Shown piece by piece: positions 25,909-33,309 of a stretch of 64,000 nt of DNA. Below the pieces are notes generated by a model. It was not told where the DNA came from, made no database searches, and saw nothing but the letters and a program-made list of their open reading frames with translations. Position 1 is the first letter of the stretch; every line of letters begins with the position of its first letter. Source of the stretch: Lachnospiraceae bacterium (GTDB taxonomy: Bacteria; Bacillota; Clostridia; Lachnospirales; Lachnospiraceae); NCBI GenBank assembly GCA_017463225.1, contig JAFTPO010000019.1, positions 1 through 64,000 on the forward strand, given 5' to 3'. The position numbers were made by a program, and so were the translations under genes.

Positions 25909-27342
25909 ATGAAGGCTTTTATGGATAAGGATTTCATGCTTAAGAATGATACTGCTGTAAAGCTCTATCACAACTATGTAAAGGATTTACCATTAGTTGA
26001 TTATCACTGTCACATCTCACCTAAGGAGATTTACGAGGACAGACGTTACAATAATATAGCGGAGGTATGGCTTGGAGGTAAGAATTCTGATGGTTCATAC
26101 TTTGGTGACCACTACAAGTGGAGAGTTATGCGTTCTAACGGTGTTGAGGAGAATATGGTAACCGGAGGTGCAGATCCATTTGATAAGTTTATGGCATTTG
26201 CTGAAGCTTTAGAAATGGCTATAGGCAACCCAATGTACCACTGGTGTAACCTTGAGCTTAAGAAATATTTCGGTATTGACACTCCTCTCTCTCCTGATAC
26301 TGCTAAGGAAATATGGGATAAGGCTAATGATATGCTTCAGAATGACCCTGAACTTACAGTTAGAGGAATAATCAAGAAATCTAATGTTAAATTCATTGGA
26401 ACTACTGATGATCCAATTGATTCATTAGAGTGGCATGAGAAGATTAAGGCTGATTCAACCATAGATTTTATGGTATGTCCTTCTTTTAGACCTGATAAAG
26501 CTATCAATATAAATAAGGCTGGTTTCGTTGATTATATAAATCAGCTTGCAAAATCAGTAGGTAAGGATTCTCTTAACTCAGCTGATGAGGTTATGGCTGC
26601 TCTTGACGAGAGACTTGATTACTTTAAGGCTCATGGCTGTAAGGCAACCGACCATGGAATAGATTATGTTCCATTTAAACTTGGTTCAGCAGATGAGGTA
26701 AATGCTATTTTCGTTAAGGGTATGAATGGTGAAGCCCTCACTAAGGATGAGGTAGATATTTACCAGACTGCTATCCTTCTTCATTTAGGAAGAAAATATG
26801 CAAAAGAGAATATTGTAATGGAGATTCACTACTCCTGTACAAGAAATGTTAACGAAAAAATGTTTAATATCGAAGGTCCTGATACAGGCTTTGATATGAT
26901 TGCAAAGAGCAACTGTGGTGATGAGTTGGCTATGCTTCTGTCTGAGTTAAACAAGACCGATGAGCTTCCAAAGACTATCATCTTCTCTCTTGACCACAAC
27001 GACTTTAATCTTATCGGAACTTGTATGGGTGCTTTCCAGTCAAGCAAGGTTCCTAGCAAGATTCAGATGGGTGCTGCATGGTGGTTCCTTGATACAAGAG
27101 ATGGTATGGAGGAGCAAATGCGTTCTCTTGCTAATCTAGGATTACTTGGAAACTTCGTAGGTATGCTTACAGATTCCCGTTCCTTCCTCTCATACACAAG
27201 GCACGATTATTTCCGTCGTATTATGTGTAACCTTATCGGTCAGTGGGTTGAGGATGGTGAATATCCAAACAACGAAGCATCACTCAAGAAGATAGTACAG
27301 GGAATAAGCTATAACAACGCTGTAAGATATTTTGATATATAA
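25909..27342 (+). CDS. uxaC: Glucuronate/galacturonate isomerase
   Basis: Converts D-galacturonate to D-tagaturonate (and glucuronate to fructuronate). The 477-residue amidohydrolase-fold enzyme has the N-terminal DYHCHISPKEIYEDRRYNNI segment with metal-binding histidines, TTDDPID, and the C-terminal QMGAAWWFLDTRDGMEEQ and LTDSRSFLSYTRHDYFRR segments, all typical of UxaC. AAGGAGG precedes the ATG. First gene of uxaC-uxaB-uxaA. Confidence 0.97.
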   Translation: MKAFMDKDFMLKNDTAVKLYHNYVKDLPLVDYHCHISPKEIYEDRRYNNIAEVWLGGKNSDGSYFGDHYKWRVMRSNGVEENMVTGGADPFDKFMAFAEALEMAIGNPMYHWCNLELKKYFGIDTPLSPDTAKEIWDKANDMLQNDPELTVRGIIKKSNVKFIGTTDDPIDSLEWHEKIKADSTIDFMVCPSFRPDKAININKAGFVDYINQLAKSVGKDSLNSADEVMAALDERLDYFKAHGCKATDHGIDYVPFKLGSADEVNAIFVKGMNGEALTKDEVDIYQTAILLHLGRKYAKENIVMEIHYSCTRNVNEKMFNIEGPDTGFDMIAKSNCGDELAMLLSELNKTDELPKTIIFSLDHNDFNLIGTCMGAFQSSKVPSKIQMGAAWWFLDTRDGMEEQMRSLANLGLLGNFVGMLTDSRSFLSYTRHDYFRRIMCNLIGQWVEDGEYPNNEASLKKIVQGISYNNAVRYFDI

Positions 27343-27361
27343 GAAAAATGGGGAGGTTTTT

Positions 27362-28840
27362 ATGAAATTATTAAGCTATAACACTCTTAAAGAGAATAAT
27401 TATGATGGATACATACTTGAGAATGCCCCTGAGAAGGTACTTCAGTTCGGAGAGGGAAATTTCTTAAGAGCATTTGTTAACCACTTTATAGATGAGATGA
27501 ATGAAAAAGCAGGTTTTAATGGCAAGGTTGTTGTAACACAGCCTATAGCTCAAGGACTTGCTAATATGATAAATGACCAGGAGGGACTATACACTCTTTT
27601 CTTAAGAGGTTCTGAGAACGGTCAGAAGGTAAACAAAAAACGTGTTATTTCATGTATCTCAAGATGTTTAAACCCTTACGATGATTATGACGCTCTTATG
27701 GAATGTGCAAGCAATCCTGAGCTTAGATTTATTGTTTCAAATACAACAGAGGCTGGTATCACATATGATTCATCCTGTCAGCTTGATGATATGCCGGCAT
27801 CTAGCTTCCCTGGAAAGCTTACTGCTTTCCTTTACAAGAGATATCAGAACAAATTACCGGGCTTTATCATTCTTTCATGTGAGTTAATTGACCACAACGG
27901 TGATGAGCTTAGAAAATGTGTACATCAATACATAGACCAGTGGGGACTTGATAATGATTTTAGATTATGGGTTGATAAGGATAATATCTTCTGCTCTACT
28001 TTAGTAGATAGAATTGTTCCTGGATATCCTAGATCAGAGGCTGAAGCTATTTGCAACGAGCTTGGATATAAGGATAATCTTATCGACACAGCTGAGTGCT
28101 TTGGTTTCTGGGTTATTGAGGGTCCACAATCCATAAAGGATGAGTTCCCTGTAGATATAGCCGGCCTACCAATTATTGTTGTAGATGATGTTACACCATA
28201 CAAGCAGCGAAAGGTCCGTATATTAAACGGTGCTCACACATCATTTATTATGGCTGCATACCTTGCAGGACAGGATATAGTTCGTAACTGTATGGAGGAT
28301 GATGTAATAAAGAGCTTTATGAATAAGACTATCTATGATGAGGTTATCCCTACTCTTGAATTACCAAAGGATAATCTTATGCAGTTTGCATCTGATGTAT
28401 CAGACAGATTTGCTAATCCATTTATCGATCATCAGCTGCTCTCTATCTCACTTAACTCAACATCAAAGTGGAAAGCACGTTGTATGCCATCATTGCTTGA
28501 GTATTACAAGAAAACAAATGAACTTCCAAAGCTTCTTACCTTCTCTTTTGCTGCTTACATTGCATTTTATCACAATGGTAAGGAGAAAGGTGATGGATGT
28601 CTTTTAGCTCAAAGAGGAGTTGACACATACAAGATTATGGATGATCAGTGGGTATTAGACTTCTATTACGATAACAAAGATTTAAACGATGCTGATATAG
28701 CAAAGGCTGTTATAAACAATCAGAAGATGTGGGGTGACGAACTTAGTAGTCTCCCAGGCTTTACTGATGAGGTTATAAATAATCTTACAATGATTAATGA
28801 ATTAGGTATGTACGAAGCCCTTAAGAAGGTACAGATGTAA
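27362..28840 (+). CDS. uxaB: Tagaturonate reductase (altronate oxidoreductase)
   Basis: Reduces D-tagaturonate to D-altronate with NADH. A 492-residue member of the mannitol dehydrogenase/polyol long-chain family: N-terminal Rossmann start VLQFGEGNFLRAFVNHFIDE, then VSNTTEAGI, and catalytic-domain segment KVRILNGAHTSFIMAAYL. The frame opens at 27332 inside uxaC, but ATG 27362 follows GGGGAGG directly and lies 19 bases after uxaC, so it was chosen. Fructuronate reductase (UxuB) is the closest alternative; the uxaC and uxaA neighbours favour UxaB. Confidence 0.93.
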   Translation: MKLLSYNTLKENNYDGYILENAPEKVLQFGEGNFLRAFVNHFIDEMNEKAGFNGKVVVTQPIAQGLANMINDQEGLYTLFLRGSENGQKVNKKRVISCISRCLNPYDDYDALMECASNPELRFIVSNTTEAGITYDSSCQLDDMPASSFPGKLTAFLYKRYQNKLPGFIILSCELIDHNGDELRKCVHQYIDQWGLDNDFRLWVDKDNIFCSTLVDRIVPGYPRSEAEAICNELGYKDNLIDTAECFGFWVIEGPQSIKDEFPVDIAGLPIIVVDDVTPYKQRKVRILNGAHTSFIMAAYLAGQDIVRNCMEDDVIKSFMNKTIYDEVIPTLELPKDNLMQFASDVSDRFANPFIDHQLLSISLNSTSKWKARCMPSLLEYYKKTNELPKLLTFSFAAYIAFYHNGKEKGDGCLLAQRGVDTYKIMDDQWVLDFYYDNKDLNDADIAKAVINNQKMWGDELSSLPGFTDEVINNLTMINELGMYEALKKVQM

Positions 28841-28870
28841 TAATTTTTTATTCAGGAGACCATAATAGTT

Positions 28871-30349
28871 ATGAATATAATACAAATTAATCCAACTGAT
28901 AATGTTGCCGTTGCTCTAACAGATATTATGACTAATGAGGAATTATCCATTGGTCAAATATCAGTTAAGGCATCTGAAAACATCGGCAGAGGACATAAGA
29001 TAGCAATTCAAAATATAGAATCAGGTAGTGAAATAATCAAATATGGTAATGTTATCGCACATGCAAAAAAGGATATAAAAGCTGGTAGCTGGGTTCACAC
29101 CCATAACGCTATCACTACTCTTTCAGATGAGGGTGAATACAGCTACAATCACAAAACCTATGAGCTTCCCAAGGTATCACCTAGAACCTTCAAGGGCTAT
29201 AGACGTAATAATGGCAAAGCAGCTATCCGTAACGAAATATGGATTATACCAACTGTTGGATGTGTAAACTCTATAGCAGGCGAACTTGTTGCTAAGAATC
29301 AACACCTTGTAACAGGAAGCATAGACGGATTATATACCTTTCCACATCCATTCGGATGTAGCCAGATGGGTGATGATCATGAGCAGACCAAAAAGCTTCT
29401 TACAGCGTTAGTAGACCATCCAAATGCAGGTGCCGTATTAGTTCTTGGACTTGGGTGTGAGAATCTTACTCTTGCTCAGTTCCAGGAACAGCTTGGTAGC
29501 TGGGACCCTGACAGAGTGAAGTTTCTTATATGTCAGGATGTAGAGGATGAATTTGCAGAAGGCTCAAAGATTCTCGAAGAGCTTGCTGCCTACGCAGGTA
29601 AATTCTCACGAGAGGACATTCCTGCAAGTGAACTTGTTGTAGGTATGAAATGTGGTGGCTCTGATGGATTATCCGGAATCACTGCTAACCCAACTGTAGG
29701 AAGGTTTTCCGATAAACTCATATCTCTGGGTGGTTCAACAATACTAACTGAGGTCCCTGAGATGTTCGGTGCAGAGTCAATAATCTTTGACCGTTGCGAA
29801 AGTAAAGAGGTTTTTGACAAAGCTGTTAATATGGTTAATGCATTCAAGGACTACTTTGTTTCTCATGGTCAGGTAGTATATGAAAACCCAAGTCCGGGAA
29901 ATAAAGCCGGTGGTATTACAACCCTTGAAGACAAGTCTTGTGGTTGTGTTCAAAAAGGAGGAAGTGCACAGATTGTTGATGTACTTGAATATGCAGATAA
30001 GGTAACTAAAAAAGGCCTTAATCTTCTGTCAGGACCTGGAAATGACCTGGTTAGCGCTACTGCTCTTACAGCATCAGGCGCACATATGATACTATTTACT
30101 ACCGGACGTGGAACACCATTTGGCGCTCCCGCTCCTACTGTTAAAATATCAACTAACTCAGCTTTATATAACAAGAAAAAGGGTTGGATAGACTTTAACG
30201 CAGGCTCTGTAGCTGAAGGTGAAGACTTAGATTCTGCCGGAGACAGACTTCTAGATTATGTATTAGAAGTTGCCAGCGGCAAAGAAACCAAAACTGAACA
30301 ACATGGATTTAGAGAAATCTCTGTATTTAAAGACGGAGTTGTGTTATAA
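28871..30349 (+). CDS. uxaA: Altronate dehydratase
   Basis: Dehydrates D-altronate to 2-keto-3-deoxygluconate, the substrate of KdgK. At 492 residues it has the full architecture: an N-terminal SAF domain (about 10-85, including ISVKASENIGRGHKIA), then the iron-dependent dehydratase domain with IIPTVGCVNSIA, HPFGCSQMGDDHEQT and VGMKCGGSDGLSGITANP, whose conserved cysteines probably serve metal binding. A C-terminal TTGRGTPFGAPAPTVKI is also typical. Last protein gene of the uxa operon. Its stop codon overlaps a candidate promoter for the structured element that follows. Confidence 0.96.
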   Translation: MNIIQINPTDNVAVALTDIMTNEELSIGQISVKASENIGRGHKIAIQNIESGSEIIKYGNVIAHAKKDIKAGSWVHTHNAITTLSDEGEYSYNHKTYELPKVSPRTFKGYRRNNGKAAIRNEIWIIPTVGCVNSIAGELVAKNQHLVTGSIDGLYTFPHPFGCSQMGDDHEQTKKLLTALVDHPNAGAVLVLGLGCENLTLAQFQEQLGSWDPDRVKFLICQDVEDEFAEGSKILEELAAYAGKFSREDIPASELVVGMKCGGSDGLSGITANPTVGRFSDKLISLGGSTILTEVPEMFGAESIIFDRCESKEVFDKAVNMVNAFKDYFVSHGQVVYENPSPGNKAGGITTLEDKSCGCVQKGGSAQIVDVLEYADKVTKKGLNLLSGPGNDLVSATALTASGAHMILFTTGRGTPFGAPAPTVKISTNSALYNKKKGWIDFNAGSVAEGEDLDSAGDRLLDYVLEVASGKETKTEQHGFREISVFKDGVVL

Positions 30350-30350
30350 T
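30342..30350 (+). promoter_or_regulatory. Extended -10 promoter overlapping the uxaA stop codon
   Basis: TGTTATAAT (TG-N-TATAAT) includes the uxaA TAA. No good -35 is seen 17 bases upstream. It would start a transcript near 30357, just before the structured element leading into pta. Confidence 0.5.
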
Positions 30351-30361
30351 GTGCGTAGCAA

Positions 30362-30494
30362 TGAGCCATGCACAGATGAGCTAAATATGTCTGTTGAGAG
30401 CTTGCTCACATAAAGACATATTTTAGCGAAGATGTATACGGCGAACGCCGCGACAGTGAGCAAACTTGTTTTGCGAACCTGTCGGCATGGATCA
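30362..30494 (+). ncRNA. Candidate structured RNA or leader upstream of pta
   Basis: This non-coding segment can fold into a closed, branched structure. The outer stem pairs 30362-30371 with 30485-30494 (nine pairs, one mismatch). Inside are a 13-bp hairpin with one bulge (30380-30392 with 30414-30427), a small GC hairpin with GAAC loop (30439-30450), and a two-part hairpin (30451-30456 with 30479-30484, then 30460-30464 with 30470-30474) with an internal loop containing facing GA dinucleotides. The outer stem is followed by ATTTTTT, a terminator-like ending, then the pta ribosome binding site. It could be a regulatory leader of pta, a small RNA, or a dispersed palindromic repeat. No known family was recognised. 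Confidence 0.5.
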
Positions 30495-30523
30495 ATTTTT
30501 TATATATAAGGAGAAGGAAAATA

Positions 30524-31525
30524 ATGGCAAAGTTTGGATTTGGTCAGATGATTGACCGTTTAAAGAAAGATCATAAAACAATAGTATTTACTGAAGGTAC
30601 TGATGCACGAATTTTAGAGGCATCTTCTCGTCTTCTTGCAAGTAATTTCTTAAAGCCTGTACTTATCGGCGACCCAGATGAGATTTATGAGTGCGCTGAA
30701 GAAAGCGGATTCAACATTCGTGGTGCAAATATTATCTCTCCGCATAATTTCGATGACTTTGATAAGATGGTCGATGAATTTATGGAGATAAGAAAAGGCA
30801 AGGTTGCAAGCAGAGAGGATGCAGAAAAGCTTCTTCATCAGAACAACTACTTTGGTACAATGCTTGTAAAGATGGGATACGCAGATTGTCTTCTTGGCGG
30901 AGCTACCTACTCTACTGCCGACACTGTTCGTCCTGCATTACAGTTAATTAAGACAAAGCCAGGTAACACAATTGTATCATCATGCTTTATTCTTGTACGT
31001 CCAGGCGCTACAGGTGAAAACGTTGTTCTTGCTATGGGTGACTGTGGTATCAACATCAACCCTAACGAAGATGAATTAGTTGAAATTGCAGAGGAGACTA
31101 TTAACTGCGCTAAAATATTCGGTGTAGATCCTTGTGTTGCTTTCCTTAGCTACTCTACTAATGGTTCAGGAGCTGGTCCTGATGTAGACAAGATGAGAAA
31201 TGCAGCTGCCAAAGCAAAGGCTCGTAATCCACTTGTTCCAATTGATGGTGAAATGCAGTTTGACGCTGCCGTATCACCTTCTGTTGCAAAGAAAAAACAT
31301 CCTAACTCTCCTGTTGCAGGACATGCTAACACGTTTATATTCCCTGATATTAATGCAGGTAATATAGGTTACAAGATTGCACAGAGAATGGGTAACTTCG
31401 AAGCATATGGTCCTATTTTACTTGGACTTAACTCCCCTATTAACGACCTTTCAAGAGGTTGTACTGCAACAGAGGTTTACTCTATGGCTATTATTACTGC
31501 TGCTTTTGCAACTAAGCAGAATTAA
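30524..31525 (+). CDS. pta: Phosphate acetyltransferase
   Basis: Interconverts acetyl-CoA and acetyl phosphate. 333 residues, the short class I form. Typical segments are KTIVFTEGTDARILEAS near the start, GMLVKMGYADCLLGGA-like (TMLVKMGYADCLLGGATYS), VLAMGDCGININPNEDEL, LSYSTNGSGAGPDVDKM and the C-terminal YGPILLGLNSPINDLSRGC. AAGGAGAAGG precedes the ATG. Acetate kinase, its usual partner, is not adjacent; the gene stands alone between two structured non-coding segments. Acetate production from pectin-derived pyruvate is the likely role. Confidence 0.95.
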   Translation: MAKFGFGQMIDRLKKDHKTIVFTEGTDARILEASSRLLASNFLKPVLIGDPDEIYECAEESGFNIRGANIISPHNFDDFDKMVDEFMEIRKGKVASREDAEKLLHQNNYFGTMLVKMGYADCLLGGATYSTADTVRPALQLIKTKPGNTIVSSCFILVRPGATGENVVLAMGDCGININPNEDELVEIAEETINCAKIFGVDPCVAFLSYSTNGSGAGPDVDKMRNAAAKAKARNPLVPIDGEMQFDAAVSPSVAKKKHPNSPVAGHANTFIFPDINAGNIGYKIAQRMGNFEAYGPILLGLNSPINDLSRGCTATEVYSMAIITAAFATKQN

Positions 31526-31537
31526 ACTTTAACATAC

Positions 31538-31665
31538 AGGATGTGCGCAAGGGAAGGTATTGGCCGGCCTGCCTAGGGGTGGGGCACCCGCAGACCTAAA
31601 ACGGTCTGCTAAGACCCCATCCCCTGTCGCGGCCGGAATATAAGTACTGGCGCACATCCTTTTTT
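31538..31665 (+). terminator. Long GC-rich rod-like hairpin ending in a T-run after pta
   Basis: An 11-bp closing stem (31538-31548 with 31650-31660) is followed by TTTTTT, so this can end pta transcription. Inside it are three more stacked stems: 31562-31566 with 31630-31634, a 10-bp stem with one bulge (31575-31584 with 31615-31625), and a 7-bp tip (31590-31596 with 31603-31609, loop TAAAAC). At about 120 bases and strongly GC-rich in an AT-rich region, it is far larger than an ordinary terminator and may be a separate small RNA or repeat. Not recognised as 6S, SRP RNA or tmRNA. Confidence 0.7.
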
Positions 31666-31748
31666 AATCCATAACTCTATTACTAAAGCCATGCAATATC
31701 AGCATGACTTATTAATTTGACCTTTTTTAAAGAATTTTAGGTATTTTT

Positions 31749-33158
31749 ATGAGTGATAACGATAATAAAATCAAAGCAAATCTCTCGGAACGAGATAAAA
31801 AATACAGAGAACGAAGCCTTAATGCTCCTATGTGGAAGGTAGTATTATCTGTGGGATTTCCACTTGCTATGTATCAAAGCTTAAACATTCTATTTACTAT
31901 ATTTGATACTATGATGGCTTCTAAAATAAGCTCTCAGTCAGTATCTGCAGTAGCTTACTTAGCGCAGTTAAACTTTATACTGTCAGCCTTAGGAACAGGA
32001 CTTGCTGTAGGAGCAGGTGTCCAGATAAGCAGAGCCTATGGTGAAGGCGATTATAAAACTGTTAAGCAAAGAGTAAGTACTATATATGCTCTATGCTTAA
32101 GTATAGGTCTGTTAATTCTTATTACACTGCTCCCCTTTACCAACCAATTTCTTAAGTTTGCAGGTACTCCTGCTTCCTTAATTAAAATTGGAGCTAAGTA
32201 TTTTCAAGTACAACTATTTACACTTGTTGTTCATTTTGTAAATAATGTATATATCTCTGTAGAACGTTCTAGAGGAAATTCTAAGAGAATCCTGTACTTA
32301 AACTTACTTGTTATTCTTACAAAGCTAGGACTTACAGCTTTATTTGTATATGGTTTTGATGGAGAGCTTGTTATGATAGCTGCTGCTTCTCTTATATCAG
32401 AGCTTGTCCTACTTGTATTTGCTATACTAAACAGTAAGGATAAAAATAATGCCTTTGGATTTTCTATATCATCAATCACCTTTGATAAAAACGTTAATAA
32501 GCCTATGATAGTAAGCGCTATTCCTGTTATTGCTGAAAAGATGCTATTTGGATTTGGCAAAACCATAGTAAACTCTATGTGTACTGTATATGGAGACCTT
32601 ATGGTTGGTGCGATGGGTGTATCCAATAACTTAGGTGGTATAACTACTAATCCACAAAATGGATTTCAAGAAGGAACCTGTGCTATAGTTAGTCAGAATT
32701 ATGGTGCAAAACGCTACAAACGAGTTTTAAGTGCATTCTATGTGACCTGTATCGTTAATGTAATTATAGGAATTATAATTTCATCCCTTACAATTCATTT
32801 TTCATATGAATTATCTGGTCTATTTGCCAAGAATGACGAAGAATTCAGAAGACTTATTATGCTTACATACAAATACGAAGCCTACGGCGCAGTTCCTCTG
32901 GGAATTAATGCTTCTGTATTGGCTCTAATGTATGGTTTAGGTAAAACTAAGCTATCTATGGTTATAAACGTAGCCAGAGTATTTGTATTTAGAATTCCTG
33001 TTTTTTGGTTTCTGCAGAATTTTACCAACTATGGAGAAAAAAGTGTTGGTATGGTTATGATGATAAGTAATATATCTGTTACTGTGATGGCTATATTAGT
33101 CGCAATTGTCGTAATAAGACAATTCAAAAAAGAAAATATAACCACATACAATATATAA
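31749..33158 (+). CDS. MATE-family efflux transporter
   Basis: A 469-residue membrane protein with twelve hydrophobic segments in two related halves, typical of cation-driven multidrug and toxin extrusion pumps. The first helix region (APMWKVVLSVGFPLAMYQSL) and QEGTCAIVSQNYGAKRYKR in the second half match the MATE pattern (SQNxGA). Substrate unknown. A single forward gene with its own terminator, between pta and a GGDEF gene. Confidence 0.92.
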   Translation: MSDNDNKIKANLSERDKKYRERSLNAPMWKVVLSVGFPLAMYQSLNILFTIFDTMMASKISSQSVSAVAYLAQLNFILSALGTGLAVGAGVQISRAYGEGDYKTVKQRVSTIYALCLSIGLLILITLLPFTNQFLKFAGTPASLIKIGAKYFQVQLFTLVVHFVNNVYISVERSRGNSKRILYLNLLVILTKLGLTALFVYGFDGELVMIAAASLISELVLLVFAILNSKDKNNAFGFSISSITFDKNVNKPMIVSAIPVIAEKMLFGFGKTIVNSMCTVYGDLMVGAMGVSNNLGGITTNPQNGFQEGTCAIVSQNYGAKRYKRVLSAFYVTCIVNVIIGIIISSLTIHFSYELSGLFAKNDEEFRRLIMLTYKYEAYGAVPLGINASVLALMYGLGKTKLSMVINVARVFVFRIPVFWFLQNFTNYGEKSVGMVMMISNISVTVMAILVAIVVIRQFKKENITTYNI

Positions 33159-33182
33159 TACAATTCAAATAACTTCAGATAA

Positions 33183-33213
33183 AAAAAAGACATTAATAAA
33201 TAATGTCTTTTTT
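33183..33213 (+). terminator. Intrinsic terminator of the MATE gene
   Basis: A 13-bp stem (33183-33195 with 33201-33213) with a 5-base loop, its 3' arm ending in TTTTTT. Confidence 0.85.
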
Positions 33214-33309
33214 ATGTTGTTTTAAAATGTATTAAACTCTTTATATTGAAGTTTTTTATTTATTAAACTATAATTAAGACATAGTTAACTATTACCGAGG
33301 TGGTTGCAT

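Noticed and set aside
30451..30484. Kink-turn in the pta leader
   Set aside because: Facing GA dinucleotides are present, but the bulge sizes do not fit the standard three-base asymmetric kink-turn.
31538..31665. 6S RNA, SRP RNA or tmRNA
   Set aside because: The rod lacks the SRP apical loop sequence and the central bubble and length of 6S RNA, and has no tmRNA parts. No other family was recognised.
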